From Crocinitomicaceae bacterium (GTDB taxonomy: Bacteria; Bacteroidota; Bacteroidia; Flavobacteriales_D; Crocinitomicaceae): a DNA stretch of 46,072 bases. The stretch lies in assembly GCA_025210175.1 (NCBI GenBank), contig JAOASF010000171.1:1-46072 (forward strand). Direction: 5' to 3'. The notes under the pieces were generated by a model. The model was given only the letters and a program-made list of their open reading frames with translations, searched no databases and was not told the origin of the DNA. A program made the position numbers and the translations under genes. Shown here in pieces: positions 34,944 to 44,562 of the stretch. Within the stretch, counting starts at the first letter, position 1; each line of letters begins with the position of its first letter.

Positions 34944-36257
34944 ATGAATCCGTATCTATTAATCATCATGGTCTCAAGTGTTATCATCTTGAGTTTCTTC
35001 TTTAATATCATTTCGAAGAAGACCAATCTTCCGAGTGTGCTTTTGCTTATTGCTTTGGGAATGGGGATCAAAGGAGTGATGAACATGACGGAGTTGCGCG
35101 ATAAGGATTTGGGAATCGATAGCTTGCTCGAGGTTCTTGGAAACATCGGTTTGGTGATGATCGTTTTGGAAGCTGCTTTGGATTTGAAATTGGAACGAAG
35201 AAAAGCAGGCCTTTTGCTAAAGTCTCTTTCTGTATCAGTTCTTAGTTTGACGGGTGGAATCTTCGGGATCGCAGGTTTGTTCATGTACATTTTCCCGGGA
35301 ACACATTTTTATACGGCTTCGATTTATGCCGTGCCTCTGAGTATCATGTCGAGCGCCATCATTATTCCGTCGGTTGGAGCCTTGAGAGGTGTGAAGCGCG
35401 AATTCATGGTCTACGATTCTACCTTCTCAGATATCCTTGGGATTATGGTGTTTTACTTCATGCTGGGCGAAGAAGGAACGGCAGGCGGAACGTCATTTGG
35501 CGGAATCATGTCGAACATTTTTGCGACGATTTTGATGTCGATCGTTGTCGCTTATGGATTGGTTTATCTGTTTCAACATTTAAAAATGCAGGTAAAACTA
35601 TTTTTGATCATTGGGGTACTGCTTTTGATGTTTGCCTTAGGAAAATACTTCCACCTTTCTTCTCTATTGACTATTTTGGCTTTCGGGTTGGTGCTGAACA
35701 ATACGGATGTCTTTTTCCCCGGCAGGTTTGCCAAGTTTTTCGATCGGGAGGCGGTGAAACCCATCTTGCATGATTTCCATAATTTGACCCTAGAAAGTGC
35801 CTTTTTGGTAAGAACCTTCTTCTTTGTATTATTCGGAATTAGCATCACATTGAGCTCCCTTTACGATTGGCGTGTCGCTGTGAATGGAGTTTGCATTGTA
35901 GCCATTTTATATGCCGTGCGATACGTGGCATTGCGTTTGATATCCAAGGACAACCTTTTCCCTGAATTGTGGATTGCGCCTCGCGGGTTGATTACGGTTC
36001 TTTTGTTCTTCGTGATTTTGAAAGACCCTCGTGTAAACATCCCAGGTTTCGATCCAGGTTTGCTTTTGTACCCGATTATCATTACTAGTATAATAATGAC
36101 CATTGGTTTGATTACGCATCAAGGTGAAAAGGTGAAAGATGTTTTGTTCAACAAGTTGCCTTTGGTGAAGACCGATTCCGATGGCAAGGACATGAATGAT
36201 ATCTACGATCAAAGAATGAGTGAGAATGTTGAAAAAAGAGATTTTGATGGTTTTTAG
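34944..36257 (+). CDS. cation:proton antiporter (CPA1/NhaP type)
   Basis: The 437-residue inner-membrane protein has about 12 hydrophobic segments. LPSVLLLIALGMGIKG opens the first repeat and VMIVLEAALDLKLE matches the family's helix with acidic residues. YDSTFSDILGIMVFYF carries an aspartate in the position of the ion-binding ND/DD motif of CPA antiporters. The end is a short charged cytoplasmic tail. It probably exchanges sodium or potassium for protons. The lipoprotein gene that follows starts inside its 3' end, so both are co-translated. Confidence 0.85.
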   Translation: MNPYLLIIMVSSVIILSFFFNIISKKTNLPSVLLLIALGMGIKGVMNMTELRDKDLGIDSLLEVLGNIGLVMIVLEAALDLKLERRKAGLLLKSLSVSVLSLTGGIFGIAGLFMYIFPGTHFYTASIYAVPLSIMSSAIIIPSVGALRGVKREFMVYDSTFSDILGIMVFYFMLGEEGTAGGTSFGGIMSNIFATILMSIVVAYGLVYLFQHLKMQVKLFLIIGVLLLMFALGKYFHLSSLLTILAFGLVLNNTDVFFPGRFAKFFDREAVKPILHDFHNLTLESAFLVRTFFFVLFGISITLSSLYDWRVAVNGVCIVAILYAVRYVALRLISKDNLFPELWIAPRGLITVLLFFVILKDPRVNIPGFDPGLLLYPIIITSIIMTIGLITHQGEKVKDVLFNKLPLVKTDSDGKDMNDIYDQRMSENVEKRDFDGF

Positions 36258-36783
36258 AGTAGCAGTTATAGCGGTAAGTCTGTGGTGTATGTCTTTTGGT
36301 TGTTCCAATCAAAGAGAACTCGCAGCTGCCAATGTGGAGAAAGAAATGGAGATCACGGTGACGAGTTTAACCCCACATTGTGGAGGTATGGCTCCTATGC
36401 CGGGTGAACGATACCCGAAGTCGGCACCCATGGTGAATTTTACCCTCGATGTGTTTACCATTGATAACAAGGGCAATAGAAAAGAGAAAGTAGGATCCAT
36501 CACCACAGACGAAAATGGAAAGGCCAAGATTATTTTGCCTGTGGGCAATTACCAGTTATGGCGACCAGATAAATTGTTGAGCTTACAAGAATTTATGGAC
36601 ACCAATAAAACAGGCAGAGGAGACAATTATGTCTATGCCAATGAAGAGTGTTTCCAAAAATGGAAGGATACACCAGATGGTGAATTCAAAACCTACGAGG
36701 ATAGGTATGAAATAGTCTACCGTAGAAGATGCTATGTAGGTGCCAACCCTTGTATGGAATACAAAGGGCCGGCCGCTCCTTAG
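36226..36783 (+). CDS. lipoprotein of unknown function
   Basis: The product is about 185 residues with a lipoprotein signal ending in SLWCMSFGC. The body includes TVTSLTPHCGGMAPMPGERYP, a beta-sandwich-like section (VNFTLDVFTIDNKGNRKEKVGSITTDENGKAKIILPVGNYQLW) that resembles prealbumin-like or Cna-B folds, and a Cys-containing tail (EECFQKW, RRRCYVGANPCMEY). Start ATG 36226 overlaps the antiporter by 32 bases; ATG 36247 (11-base overlap) is equally possible. The last four bases overlap the convergent saccharopine dehydrogenase gene. Function unknown. Confidence 0.7.
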   Translation: MLKKEILMVFRVAVIAVSLWCMSFGCSNQRELAAANVEKEMEITVTSLTPHCGGMAPMPGERYPKSAPMVNFTLDVFTIDNKGNRKEKVGSITTDENGKAKIILPVGNYQLWRPDKLLSLQEFMDTNKTGRGDNYVYANEECFQKWKDTPDGEFKTYEDRYEIVYRRRCYVGANPCMEYKGPAAP

Positions 36784-38117
36784 TGTTTAATTTCTACTTC
36801 CTTTTCTACAAAGGAGATTCCCAGTTCGTCTAATTCTTCGAGAATGGGCATGTATATGTCTGGTACAATGGGCATTTGCACCCCGCGCTCCTGAATTTCG
36901 TCGTTCAAAATCATCTTGGCACAAATAGCAAGTGGTAAACCGACCGTATTACTCATAGACGTGTAGGTTTTATCCTCTCCAATGTTCACCATTTGGGAAG
37001 TTACCTTGTAGGCCTTTTCACCCAATGTATATTCGAACTCATGGTGCATTACGAGCATGTCTTTGTCATCAGGATCCAAGGTTAGTTTGCGGACCAAAAT
37101 TTCTTGCAACATTTCCGCTGGACTAGCTTCTGGCTTTTCAAAGCGAATGTCATCATTGAAGAAATCCAACCATTCAAACTTCTTGTAGAGAATGGGGTTT
37201 TGGAGAAGTAAAGTCAATTTTTCCTCAACGCGCTTTTCTTTGTCATAGGGTAAAAAGGCGTTCAAGAATTTGCGTGGACTCATTTCCTTGATGTTGGTCA
37301 TCTTGTAGGAATCATCCGTCAATCCAAGTTGAATGAGTGCATTCCAAAATTCGCAATATCCCGGTCTACGCAAGGTGCCTCGGTAAATGGTAGGAATATC
37401 GTCCAAACCATAAATGCTGCGGTACTTTAAAGAGTCTCTATTCGCATAGCCTTCAAAATCGCCGTATCCATCCACCGACATGACTTCTGTTCTAGTGAAA
37501 AGTCGGTGATAGGGAATGTACTTGTATTCTCCATTTTGAATGAAACAACTCGCACCACCTTGACCAGCTAGGACTACGTTTCGTGGATTCCAAGTGAATT
37601 TATAATTGAGTGGATTATTGTCATTTTCGGGAGCAATCAAACCCCCACAGAAGGATTTAAAGCTGGTCAATTCGCCACCTTTTTCTTCAATTTCATGGAT
37701 GATTTTCATAGCACTCATGTGGTCGATTCCTGGGTCAACCCCCATTTCATTCATGATTAGAATACCCTTTTCTTTCGCTGCAGCATCCAATTCCTTCATT
37801 TCTGGAGAAATATAAGACGGAGTCAAAAGGTGAACACCCAGATCCACACAGTCTTTTGCCACATCGATGTGGAAACGTGCAGGCAACATGGAAATGACGA
37901 GGTCGGCAGTCTTAATGTGTTCTCGTCGTATGTCTGAATCAAGGGCATTGAAGTCGTAGGCCTTTGCAAAAGAAGAATTGCCTAATTTATCTTGAACCAA
38001 AGAAAGAGACTGATCAACCACATGCAAGAACCAATCATTTTCCTCAGCATGTTGAAGAAGGTATCGCAAAAGGGAGGAGGCAGACAAGCCTGCTCCGAGC
38101 ACTAAAACGTTTTTCAT
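36780..38117 (-). CDS. saccharopine dehydrogenase (glutamate-forming, LYS9-like)
   Basis: The 445-residue protein begins with a Rossmann fold (NVLVLGAGLSASSLLRYLL). ADLVISMLPARFHIDVAKDC, MNEMGVDPGIDHMSAMKII, FKSFCGGLIAPENDNNPLNYKFTWNPRNVV and GYGDFEGYANRDSLKYRSIYGL belong to the saccharopine dehydrogenase C-terminal domain. The enzyme splits saccharopine into glutamate and alpha-aminoadipate semialdehyde, the substrate of the ALDH7-type enzyme coded nearby. The other half of the pathway (lysine-ketoglutarate reductase) is not in the window. A -7 box lies five bases before the ATG, so the mRNA may lack a leader. Confidence 0.9.
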   Translation of the reverse strand: MKNVLVLGAGLSASSLLRYLLQHAEENDWFLHVVDQSLSLVQDKLGNSSFAKAYDFNALDSDIRREHIKTADLVISMLPARFHIDVAKDCVDLGVHLLTPSYISPEMKELDAAAKEKGILIMNEMGVDPGIDHMSAMKIIHEIEEKGGELTSFKSFCGGLIAPENDNNPLNYKFTWNPRNVVLAGQGGASCFIQNGEYKYIPYHRLFTRTEVMSVDGYGDFEGYANRDSLKYRSIYGLDDIPTIYRGTLRRPGYCEFWNALIQLGLTDDSYKMTNIKEMSPRKFLNAFLPYDKEKRVEEKLTLLLQNPILYKKFEWLDFFNDDIRFEKPEASPAEMLQEILVRKLTLDPDDKDMLVMHHEFEYTLGEKAYKVTSQMVNIGEDKTYTSMSNTVGLPLAICAKMILNDEIQERGVQMPIVPDIYMPILEELDELGISFVEKEVEIKH

Positions 38118-38122
38118 TCAAG

Positions 38123-38130
38123 CAAATTTA
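38123..38130 (-). promoter_or_regulatory. -7 box of the saccharopine dehydrogenase gene
   Basis: The minus strand reads TAAATTTG, matching TAnnTTTG, only five bases before the ATG. The nearest TTG (38157-38159) is 26 bases upstream, longer than usual. Confidence 0.5.
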
Positions 38131-38285
38131 GAAGAATATGTGGATTAAAAAATTAACAAAAGAGGCTTGGAGTGTTAGAAATGAATCGATGTGTCAAATC
38201 AAAACAGTCAGTTGATTTTATTCTTATCCAGTATGAGTTGATCATCCAATGGCTTGAAGTTTCTTTTAATCGGGTAAATTTTTGA

Positions 38286-38475
38286 TTAATAGACGAGGTC
38301 CAAGATTACGAAATAATTTTACTAGATATTGCTGATACTATCCGGAATTGGAATCAGGGTGCGAATAGAATTAAGGGGTATGAATTCAATGAGATCATTG
38401 GTGAAAATTTCACCTTATTTTACACCAAAGCCTTTAACAATTGAGATGATAAAAGCGTTGAGAAGTATGGAATAG
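38286..38475 (+). pseudogene. remnant of a PAS-domain gene (probably a sensor kinase)
   Basis: In the 358-base gap 38118-38475 the plus strand reads LIDEVQDYEIILLD, then RNWNQGANRIKGY, EFNEIIGENFTLFY and TKAFNN up to a TGA at 38442. This is the first half of a PAS domain as found in histidine kinases (the WNxGAxxIKGYxxxEIIGxxFxxFY pattern). An in-frame TGA lies at 38283, no start codon is available, and what follows (DDKSVEKYGIVRSE) continues the domain weakly in the same frame across the stop. No kinase domain follows, so only a fragment is left. Confidence 0.7.
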
Positions 38476-39096
38476 TTAGAAGCGAAATCCGAAACCAAAG
38501 TTGAAATGCTTCAATTTCAATCGTACATCCTCTTGTTCGATTTGTGCCGTTACCTTTTTACTTGAATAAGCGAAGGACAAAAAGTTTTTGCCAATATTGA
38601 AGCGAATACCTGGTAGAAAGCCATAGGAAATCCCACTTTCTTTTTGTTTCCCATCAAAGGATTTTGCGGTAACAAAGAACAATCGATAATCCAAATAAGG
38701 TTGAATACTGAACTTTGAAGCGGTTTGTAAATGAAAACCAATTCCAGGAGTTGGAATTCCGATAAGTGTTCCATGCATTTCTCCCAAAAAGAATCCCATA
38801 GTGATAAGGTTGGCTTTTACAAAGATTCCGGCGCTCTTATTAAAAGCATGATAATAGTTTTGCGCATATTCAACCTGACCTCCAATCAAATAAGTAAAGT
38901 ACTCGGATTGTGAAGTTCCGAAAGATCCCTGAGGTTGAGGGTCATACAATCCTGCCTTTTCGTTGAAATAACCAAAGCGCAAGTAGTTGCGATACCATTC
39001 TTTTGTGGGGTCGAATTTGGTAATGTCCTTGGTCTGAGCGAAAATGGATGGAATCCAGAAATTGAGGATGAAGGCTAGTAGTAAGGTCTTTTTCAT
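38476..39096 (-). CDS. outer-membrane beta-barrel protein, unknown function
   Basis: The 206-residue product has a signal peptide (TLLLAFILNFWIPSIFAQ) and a beta-strand pattern with aromatic girdle residues (FTYLIGGQVEYAQNYYHAF, GIGFHLQTASKFSIQPYLDYRLFFV, GISYGFLPGIRFNIG), ending KHFNFGFGFRF. The length and C-terminal Phe fit a small porin-like or OmpW/PorT-like barrel. No closer family can be given. It stands alone on the minus strand, next to the PAS remnant. Confidence 0.65.
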   Translation of the reverse strand: MKKTLLLAFILNFWIPSIFAQTKDITKFDPTKEWYRNYLRFGYFNEKAGLYDPQPQGSFGTSQSEYFTYLIGGQVEYAQNYYHAFNKSAGIFVKANLITMGFFLGEMHGTLIGIPTPGIGFHLQTASKFSIQPYLDYRLFFVTAKSFDGKQKESGISYGFLPGIRFNIGKNFLSFAYSSKKVTAQIEQEDVRLKLKHFNFGFGFRF

Positions 39097-39250
39097 TTTT
39101 TAGAAGAATAGAATGTAAAGGTAAACAGGTTTTTGAATGGACGAACTATTTCGTTAAATCAATGACTTTGACACTTTAGGCAATCATTCGAAGAGTGCGG
39201 TTAGATTTCCTGTGCAGGCATTTAAATTCGTTTTACAAATCTTGCTAGAA

Positions 39251-41368
39251 ATGAACAAAACTTTACTCTCTATTATTTCGGCACTCGCAATCCTTCCGGT
39301 CTTTTCGCAAGACTATTTCAATTGTGGGGCCAATCATCAACATCAACAACTGTATACAGATAATCCTCAGTTGGAAAAAGACTACAAACAACTTTTTCTC
39401 AATGGATTTCAGAAAAGCAATGACAGTACCGTATTCGTTATTCCAGTTGTGTTTCACATTCTTCATCAATATGGAAATGAGAATATTACGGATGACCAAG
39501 TAAGAAACCAAGTAGACATTCTTAACAGAGATTATCGATTATTGAACAACGATACCTCTGCCGTAATCCAAGAGTTTAAGGCGCTATATGGCGATGTGCG
39601 AATTGAATTCAAATTGGCAACTGTCGATCCCTTCGGGAATTGTACAAATGGAATTGAACACATTTATACCCATTTGACCAATCAAGGAGACGATGATTCG
39701 AAGATTCATCAATGGTATCGGCAAAATTATTTGAACGTTTGGGTGGTGAACTCCATTGGATCTCAAGGGGTGGCAGGTTATGCTTACTATCCAACTGCTG
39801 TAAACAACGAAGGTTTCTGGCGTGATGGGATCATCATTTTGAACAATTACATCGGTTCTACTGGAACTGGAAATGCTTTTCGATCGAGAGCCTTGACTCA
39901 CGAAATTGGTCACTGGTTGGGTCTGCCTCATGTTTGGGGAAGTACCAACGATCCGGGGGTGGCTTGTGGCGATGATGGAATTGCCGACACACCGATTTCA
40001 AAAGGGTTCAATTTTTGTCCGACCAACACCAATCAAGCAAAAGTCTGTGATCCGACAATTGTAGAGAATTACCAAAATTACATGGAGTATTCATACTGTT
40101 CGGTGATGTTCACCAAAGGTCAAATCGAGGCCATGCGTTCTATTTTGCAAGGTGGTGACGGCGGTCGCAAAAATTTAATCACAGCGGATAATCACCAGGC
40201 AACAGGAGTTGATTTGACCACACCTCCAGTTTGTAAGCCCATTCCTGATTTTAATGCAACCAGCAGAAACACATGTATAGGTGAATTAGTGACTTTCAAA
40301 GATTGGTCCTACAATGGGCCAGTTGATTCCAGAACATGGACCTTTCAAGACGGTAGTCCCGCTACTAGCTCAGATGCCAATCCTACGGTATCCTTCAATT
40401 CTTTTGGAATGAAAACAGTAACCTTAACGGTGTCGAATGCGGCAGGCTCGGAAACCAAGACTTTTGAAGGTTATATCAATGTAACCAATGGATTTGCGGA
40501 GGTTACGGGTCCAACCAACTTCGATTTGGAATCGAATCATGTAAACTGGTTCCGTGTTGAAAATCCTGAAGAAAATGAAGCGCGTTTTGCTTTAAGTTCG
40601 GGTACAGGAGTGAATGGTTCGAAGAGTTTTAAGTTGAATAACTACAAAAATGTAGCTGGAGCAGCGCCATATTCGGCAGATTATTTTTACTACCGTCGTT
40701 TGGGAGGTTCAGTAGATGCCTTGATTACACCGGCTTTTGATTTGCGTTATTCTCAAAACGTGACCATTTCGTTTGATTATGCCTACGCCACCAATACGCA
40801 GAGTACGGCCAACATGACAGAGAAAGTACGTGTGCTTTTCTCCAGAAACTGTGGTAAAACATGGACTCCTTTGGGGCAAGCGGTAACCGGAGTTGATTTA
40901 TTGACCGGTGGTTTTGCAAGCGGCTATGATTACAAACCAACGCAAGCTAGTGAGTGGAAGACCATAACGCGAACTTTCCCAGCCTCTGGATTGGATGAAA
41001 ACACGCGTTTTAAAATTGAATTCACGGCCTCAGATTACTCCAATAATTTTTACGTCGACAATATCAATGTGACTGGAACACTTGGCATGAACTTCGATGC
41101 ATCCGTTGCACAAACTTTAAATGTGGCACCCAATCCTGTTCAAAGTGGATCAGAATTGAAAATTTCATATACAGCAGAGAACGAACCTGTTCAATTCATT
41201 TTGAGAAACTTACAAGGAGAGGTTGTGATGCAAACTGAACGAACAGAGCAAAATCAATTGGTGGAATTCGCCTTGCCGATTGCAGCCGACCTTCCTGCGG
41301 CATGCTATTTGCTAGAGGTGAATAGTATCAACTTCCGCAAGGTGATCAAGCTGGTTGTGGTGAAGTAA
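39251..41368 (+). CDS. secreted M43-type zinc metalloprotease with PKD and T9SS domains
   Basis: The protein is 705 residues from ATG 39251 (signal peptide LLSIISALAILPVFSQ); the frame extends 13 codons upstream. The peptidase domain carries HEIGHWLGLPHVWG, the HExxHxxGxxH zinc site (H217, H221, H227), and the methionine turn NYMEYSYCSVMF, typical of pappalysin-like M43 proteases. A PKD domain follows (about residues 330-420, SRTWTFQDGSPATSSDANPTVSF), then a jelly-roll-like region. The end is a type A T9SS sorting domain (VAPNPVQSGSELKISY ... FRKVIKLVVVK). It is exported to the surface or medium, probably to digest protein. A strong terminator follows. Confidence 0.92.
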   Translation: MNKTLLSIISALAILPVFSQDYFNCGANHQHQQLYTDNPQLEKDYKQLFLNGFQKSNDSTVFVIPVVFHILHQYGNENITDDQVRNQVDILNRDYRLLNNDTSAVIQEFKALYGDVRIEFKLATVDPFGNCTNGIEHIYTHLTNQGDDDSKIHQWYRQNYLNVWVVNSIGSQGVAGYAYYPTAVNNEGFWRDGIIILNNYIGSTGTGNAFRSRALTHEIGHWLGLPHVWGSTNDPGVACGDDGIADTPISKGFNFCPTNTNQAKVCDPTIVENYQNYMEYSYCSVMFTKGQIEAMRSILQGGDGGRKNLITADNHQATGVDLTTPPVCKPIPDFNATSRNTCIGELVTFKDWSYNGPVDSRTWTFQDGSPATSSDANPTVSFNSFGMKTVTLTVSNAAGSETKTFEGYINVTNGFAEVTGPTNFDLESNHVNWFRVENPEENEARFALSSGTGVNGSKSFKLNNYKNVAGAAPYSADYFYYRRLGGSVDALITPAFDLRYSQNVTISFDYAYATNTQSTANMTEKVRVLFSRNCGKTWTPLGQAVTGVDLLTGGFASGYDYKPTQASEWKTITRTFPASGLDENTRFKIEFTASDYSNNFYVDNINVTGTLGMNFDASVAQTLNVAPNPVQSGSELKISYTAENEPVQFILRNLQGEVVMQTERTEQNQLVEFALPIAADLPAACYLLEVNSINFRKVIKLVVVK

Positions 41369-41397
41369 TACCTTACAATTTTTTTAAATCTTATTTC

Positions 41398-41427
41398 AAA
41401 AAGGAGGGCTAACGAGCTCTCCTTTTT
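41398..41427 (+). terminator. intrinsic terminator of the M43 protease gene
   Basis: A 13-14 bp stem (41398-41410 with 41415-41427, one G-U) has loop AACG and a T run in the right arm. The arms are AAAAAGGAGGGCT and AGCTCTCCTTTTT. Confidence 0.88.
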
Positions 41428-41493
41428 GTGTAACGGAAGTTACTATTCTCTTTGATCAAAGTCCAATCCCAAGTGTTTTGAAAAAGGAGTTTG

Positions 41494-41501
41494 TAAATTT
41501 G
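41494..41501 (+). promoter_or_regulatory. -7 box of the thioredoxin gene, next to its start codon
   Basis: TAAATTTG matches TAnnTTTG and ends four bases before the ATG at 41506, so transcription should begin at or next to the start codon. No well-placed -33 TTG. Confidence 0.45.
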
Positions 41502-41505
41502 CAGC

Positions 41506-41796
41506 ATGGGAAAATTTCAAGATATCATCCAATCGGACACGCCAACCTTGGTGGATTTTTATGCAACCTGGTGTGGACCATGTCAGGCCATGATGCCAAC
41601 GATTGATCAATTGAAACAAAAGAAAGGCAATAGCCTTCGAATCTTGAAAATTGATGTGGACAAGAATCAAGAAGTTGCTGCACGATTCAAAATTCGCAGT
41701 GTACCTACATTAATGCTCTTTAAAAAAGGCGAAGTTATCTGGCGCCAAAGTGGTGGAATGGACTTGAATACCTTGATCCAAAAAACGAAGGTCTAG
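41506..41796 (+). CDS. thioredoxin-family protein
   Basis: The 96-residue cytoplasmic thioredoxin has LVDFYATWCGPCQAMMPTIDQLK (C23, C26), the ILKIDVDKNQEVAARFKIRSVPTLMLFKKGE core with the cis-proline in SVPT, and a C-terminal helix. It is slightly shorter than standard thioredoxin 1 at both ends. It reduces protein disulfides and could supply Tpx, although that gene lies 38 kb away. A -7 box abuts the start, and a 24-base palindrome follows the stop. Confidence 0.9.
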   Translation: MGKFQDIIQSDTPTLVDFYATWCGPCQAMMPTIDQLKQKKGNSLRILKIDVDKNQEVAARFKIRSVPTLMLFKKGEVIWRQSGGMDLNTLIQKTKV

Positions 41797-41816
41797 CCTT
41801 TCTGCAGCCCTGTCAA

Positions 41817-41840
41817 CAGAAAAAAGAGCTCTTATTTCTG
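41817..41840 (+). terminator. near-perfect 24-base palindrome after the thioredoxin gene
   Basis: The twelve bases on each side of the centre (41828/41829) are complementary except at one symmetric pair. It is followed by AATTTTAAT. It is probably a terminator, though the T run is poor. The rest of the 292-base gap to 42088 is AT-rich and holds only the -7 box at 42052. Confidence 0.5.
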
Positions 41841-42051
41841 AATTTTAATCTAGGATTTTGTTTTAGGTTAAATATATAATAATCAGATATTTGTTCTTTT
41901 TTTAAATTTTGCATGGATGGGGTAATTGCATCTTATGCTTTGTCTTTTATTTGTCTTCCACATTATATTCTACAAGCAGCCCGTTTTCATTCAATTCATT
42001 CGGCAGGTTTTCTTGGGAAAAACCAATAGAGTAGTTTTCAATTAAAAATGC

Positions 42052-42059
42052 TACATTTG
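42052..42059 (+). promoter_or_regulatory. -7 box of the pyrophosphatase gene
   Basis: TACATTTG matches TAnnTTTG, with a leader of about 25 bases to the ATG at 42089. No clear -33 TTG. Confidence 0.5.
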
Positions 42060-42088
42060 CGCGCTAATTTAGATGTAAACACAAAAGG

Positions 42089-44533
42089 ATGAATTCTAAT
42101 TTAATTTATGTGCCAATCGGTTTGGCAATTGTTGGTTTGCTTTTCATGCTCGTGAAAATGTCATGGGTGAAAAAGCAAAGCGCTGGAAATGATAAGATGC
42201 AAGGTATTTCTAAGAGCATCAAGGAAGGTGCAATGGCATTCTTGTCTGCCGAATACCGTTTGTTGGCAATCTTCGTAGTAATCGCTTCAGGTGCATTGTT
42301 CTGGATTTCAAGTGTTGTTGAAACAACTTCTTGGATGATTGTTCCTGCATTTGTAGTAGGTGCTGTATTCTCAGCTGTTGCTGGAAACATCGGTATGCGT
42401 ATTGCGACAGATGCGAACGTTCGTACAACTGAAGCTGCAAGAACTTCTTTGCCGAATGCATTGAAAGTTTCTTTCGGTGGTGGTATCGTAATGGGATTAG
42501 GAGTTGCTGGTTTGGCAGTTCTTGGTTTGTCTTTGTTCTTCATGGTCTTCATTGGAAGCTTCATGACAGAAGGAGGAAACTTCTACAACGACATGACAAT
42601 GGTATTGGAAGCTTTGGCTGGTTTCTCTTTGGGAGCTGAGTCGATTGCTTTGTTTGCACGTGTTGGTGGAGGTATTTACACGAAAGCTGCTGACGTTGGT
42701 GCTGACTTGGTAGGTAAAGTTGAAGCTGGAATTCCTGAGGATGATCCGCGTAACCCTGCAACTATTGCGGATAACGTAGGTGATAACGTAGGTGACGTTG
42801 CTGGTATGGGTGCTGACTTGTTCGGTTCATACGTTGCAACTGTATTGGCATCTATGGTTTTGGGTAACTACATTATTAAAGACATGTCGGATGCGGCAGG
42901 TTCTCAATACTCAGATTCATTCAATGGAATGGGACCTATCCTATTGCCAATTATGATTGCTGGAGTTGGTATCATCGCTTCTATCATCGGTACTTTCTTG
43001 GTACGTGTTAAAAACAATGACGCGAAAGAAGCGGAAGTTCAAAAAGCATTGAACATTGGTAACATCGCTGCTATTGTTCTTTCTGCTGCTGCAGGTTGGT
43101 TCTTGGTTGACATGATGTTGCCAGAAACTATTAAAGGAATGAAATTCTTCGGTGAAGCTGCAAGAGATATCCCTTCACGCCACATTTTCTACGCTACATT
43201 GGTAGGTTTGGCAGTTGGTTACTTGATCTCTTTCTTCACAGAATACTACACAGCTCTTGGTAAGAAGCCAGTTTTGGACATCGTTAAAAACTCTTCTACA
43301 GGTGCTGCAACAAACATTATCGCTGGTTTGTCAACTGGTATGATCTCTACTTTCTCTTCAGTTATCTTGTTCGCAGTTGCGATCTGGGGTTCTTACGAGT
43401 TGGGTGGATTCTACGGGGTAGCTATCGCTGCTTCTGCTATGATGGCAACTACAGCTATGCAGTTGGCAATCGATGCTTTCGGACCTATCGCTGATAACGC
43501 AGGTGGTGTTGCTGAGATGTCTGAATTGCCAGACGAAGTACGTGGACGTACAGACGTTTTGGATTCAGTAGGTAACACAACTGCTGCCGTTGGTAAAGGA
43601 TTCGCTATTGCTTCTGCTGCATTGACAGCCTTGGCTTTGTTCGCTGCTTACGTAACATTTACAGGTATCGACGGAATTAACATCTTCAAAGCAGATGTAT
43701 TGGCTGCCTTGTTCATCGGTGGTATGATTCCAGTTGTATTCTCTGCATTGGCGATGAAGTCGGTAGGTAAGGCTGCAATGGACATGGTAATGGAAGTACG
43801 TCGTCAGTTCAAGGAAATTCCAGGAATTATGGAAGGAACTGGAACGCCAGAGTACGGAAAATGTGTTGAGATCTCTACAAAAGCTGCATTGCGTGAAATG
43901 ATGTTGCCAGGTGCAATCACTATCATTTCTCCACTTATCATCGGATTCACAATGGGTGCTGAGGCTCTAGGAGCCTACATGGCAGGTGTTGCTGTTTCAG
44001 GTGTTCTTTGGGCAATCTTCCAAAACAACGCTGGTGGTGCTTGGGATAACGCGAAAAAATCTTTCGAGGCAGGTGTTATGATCAACGGAGAAATGACGTA
44101 CAAAGGTTCTGATGCTCACAAAGCGGCAGTGACGGGAGATACAGTTGGTGATCCATTCAAAGATACTTCTGGTCCATCGATGAATATCTTGATTAAATTG
44201 ACTTGCTTGGTAGGTTTGGTTATCGCTCCAATCTTGGGTAACGGTCACCACGGTGATTCTGCAAGCGCAGCTGGATGTGTGAAATCAGAAGCTTCTTGCA
44301 AGAAAGATAAGTCTTGCAAAAAAGATGCGAAGTGCACGGCTGATGCGAATGAAACAATGAAAATGTGTTGCAAAGACTCAGGAAAAGAAATGGCATCTAT
44401 TACAAAAGAAGAGTGCATGAAAATGTGCGAAGAAAAAGGATGTACAGCTGAGCAAAAAGCAGAATGCATGAAAAACTTCGACGAGAACGGAAACTTCGTT
44501 GGCGTGAAGAAAGAATGCTGCAAAAAGCACTAA
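42089..44533 (+). CDS. hppA: membrane-bound ion-pumping pyrophosphatase with a Cys-rich tail
   Basis: The 814-residue inner-membrane enzyme couples PPi hydrolysis to pumping of protons or sodium. Catalytic loops are [48 protein letters not shown] and [34 protein letters not shown] has Ala where the potassium-independent type has Lys, so it should be the potassium-dependent type. The conserved body ends near residue 720 ([10 protein letters not shown]). The last 90 or so residues are an unusual soluble tail with 12 cysteines, many lysines and several Met ([25 protein letters not shown]). In this family the C-terminus faces outward, so the tail may bind metal there. Confidence 0.95.
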   Translation: MNSNLIYVPIGLAIVGLLFMLVKMSWVKKQSAGNDKMQGISKSIKEGAMAFLSAEYRLLAIFVVIASGALFWISSVVETTSWMIVPAFVVGAVFSAVAGNIGMRIATDANVRTTEAARTSLPNALKVSFGGGIVMGLGVAGLAVLGLSLFFMVFIGSFMTEGGNFYNDMTMVLEALAGFSLGAESIALFARVGGGIYTKAADVGADLVGKVEAGIPEDDPRNPATIADNVGDNVGDVAGMGADLFGSYVATVLASMVLGNYIIKDMSDAAGSQYSDSFNGMGPILLPIMIAGVGIIASIIGTFLVRVKNNDAKEAEVQKALNIGNIAAIVLSAAAGWFLVDMMLPETIKGMKFFGEAARDIPSRHIFYATLVGLAVGYLISFFTEYYTALGKKPVLDIVKNSSTGAATNIIAGLSTGMISTFSSVILFAVAIWGSYELGGFYGVAIAASAMMATTAMQLAIDAFGPIADNAGGVAEMSELPDEVRGRTDVLDSVGNTTAAVGKGFAIASAALTALALFAAYVTFTGIDGINIFKADVLAALFIGGMIPVVFSALAMKSVGKAAMDMVMEVRRQFKEIPGIMEGTGTPEYGKCVEISTKAALREMMLPGAITIISPLIIGFTMGAEALGAYMAGVAVSGVLWAIFQNNAGGAWDNAKKSFEAGVMINGEMTYKGSDAHKAAVTGDTVGDPFKDTSGPSMNILIKLTCLVGLVIAPILGNGHHGDSASAAGCVKSEASCKKDKSCKKDAKCTADANETMKMCCKDSGKEMASITKEECMKMCEEKGCTAEQKAECMKNFDENGNFVGVKKECCKKH

Positions 44534-44562
44534 GACATAGATTTTAGGTCTGATTGAAATAG

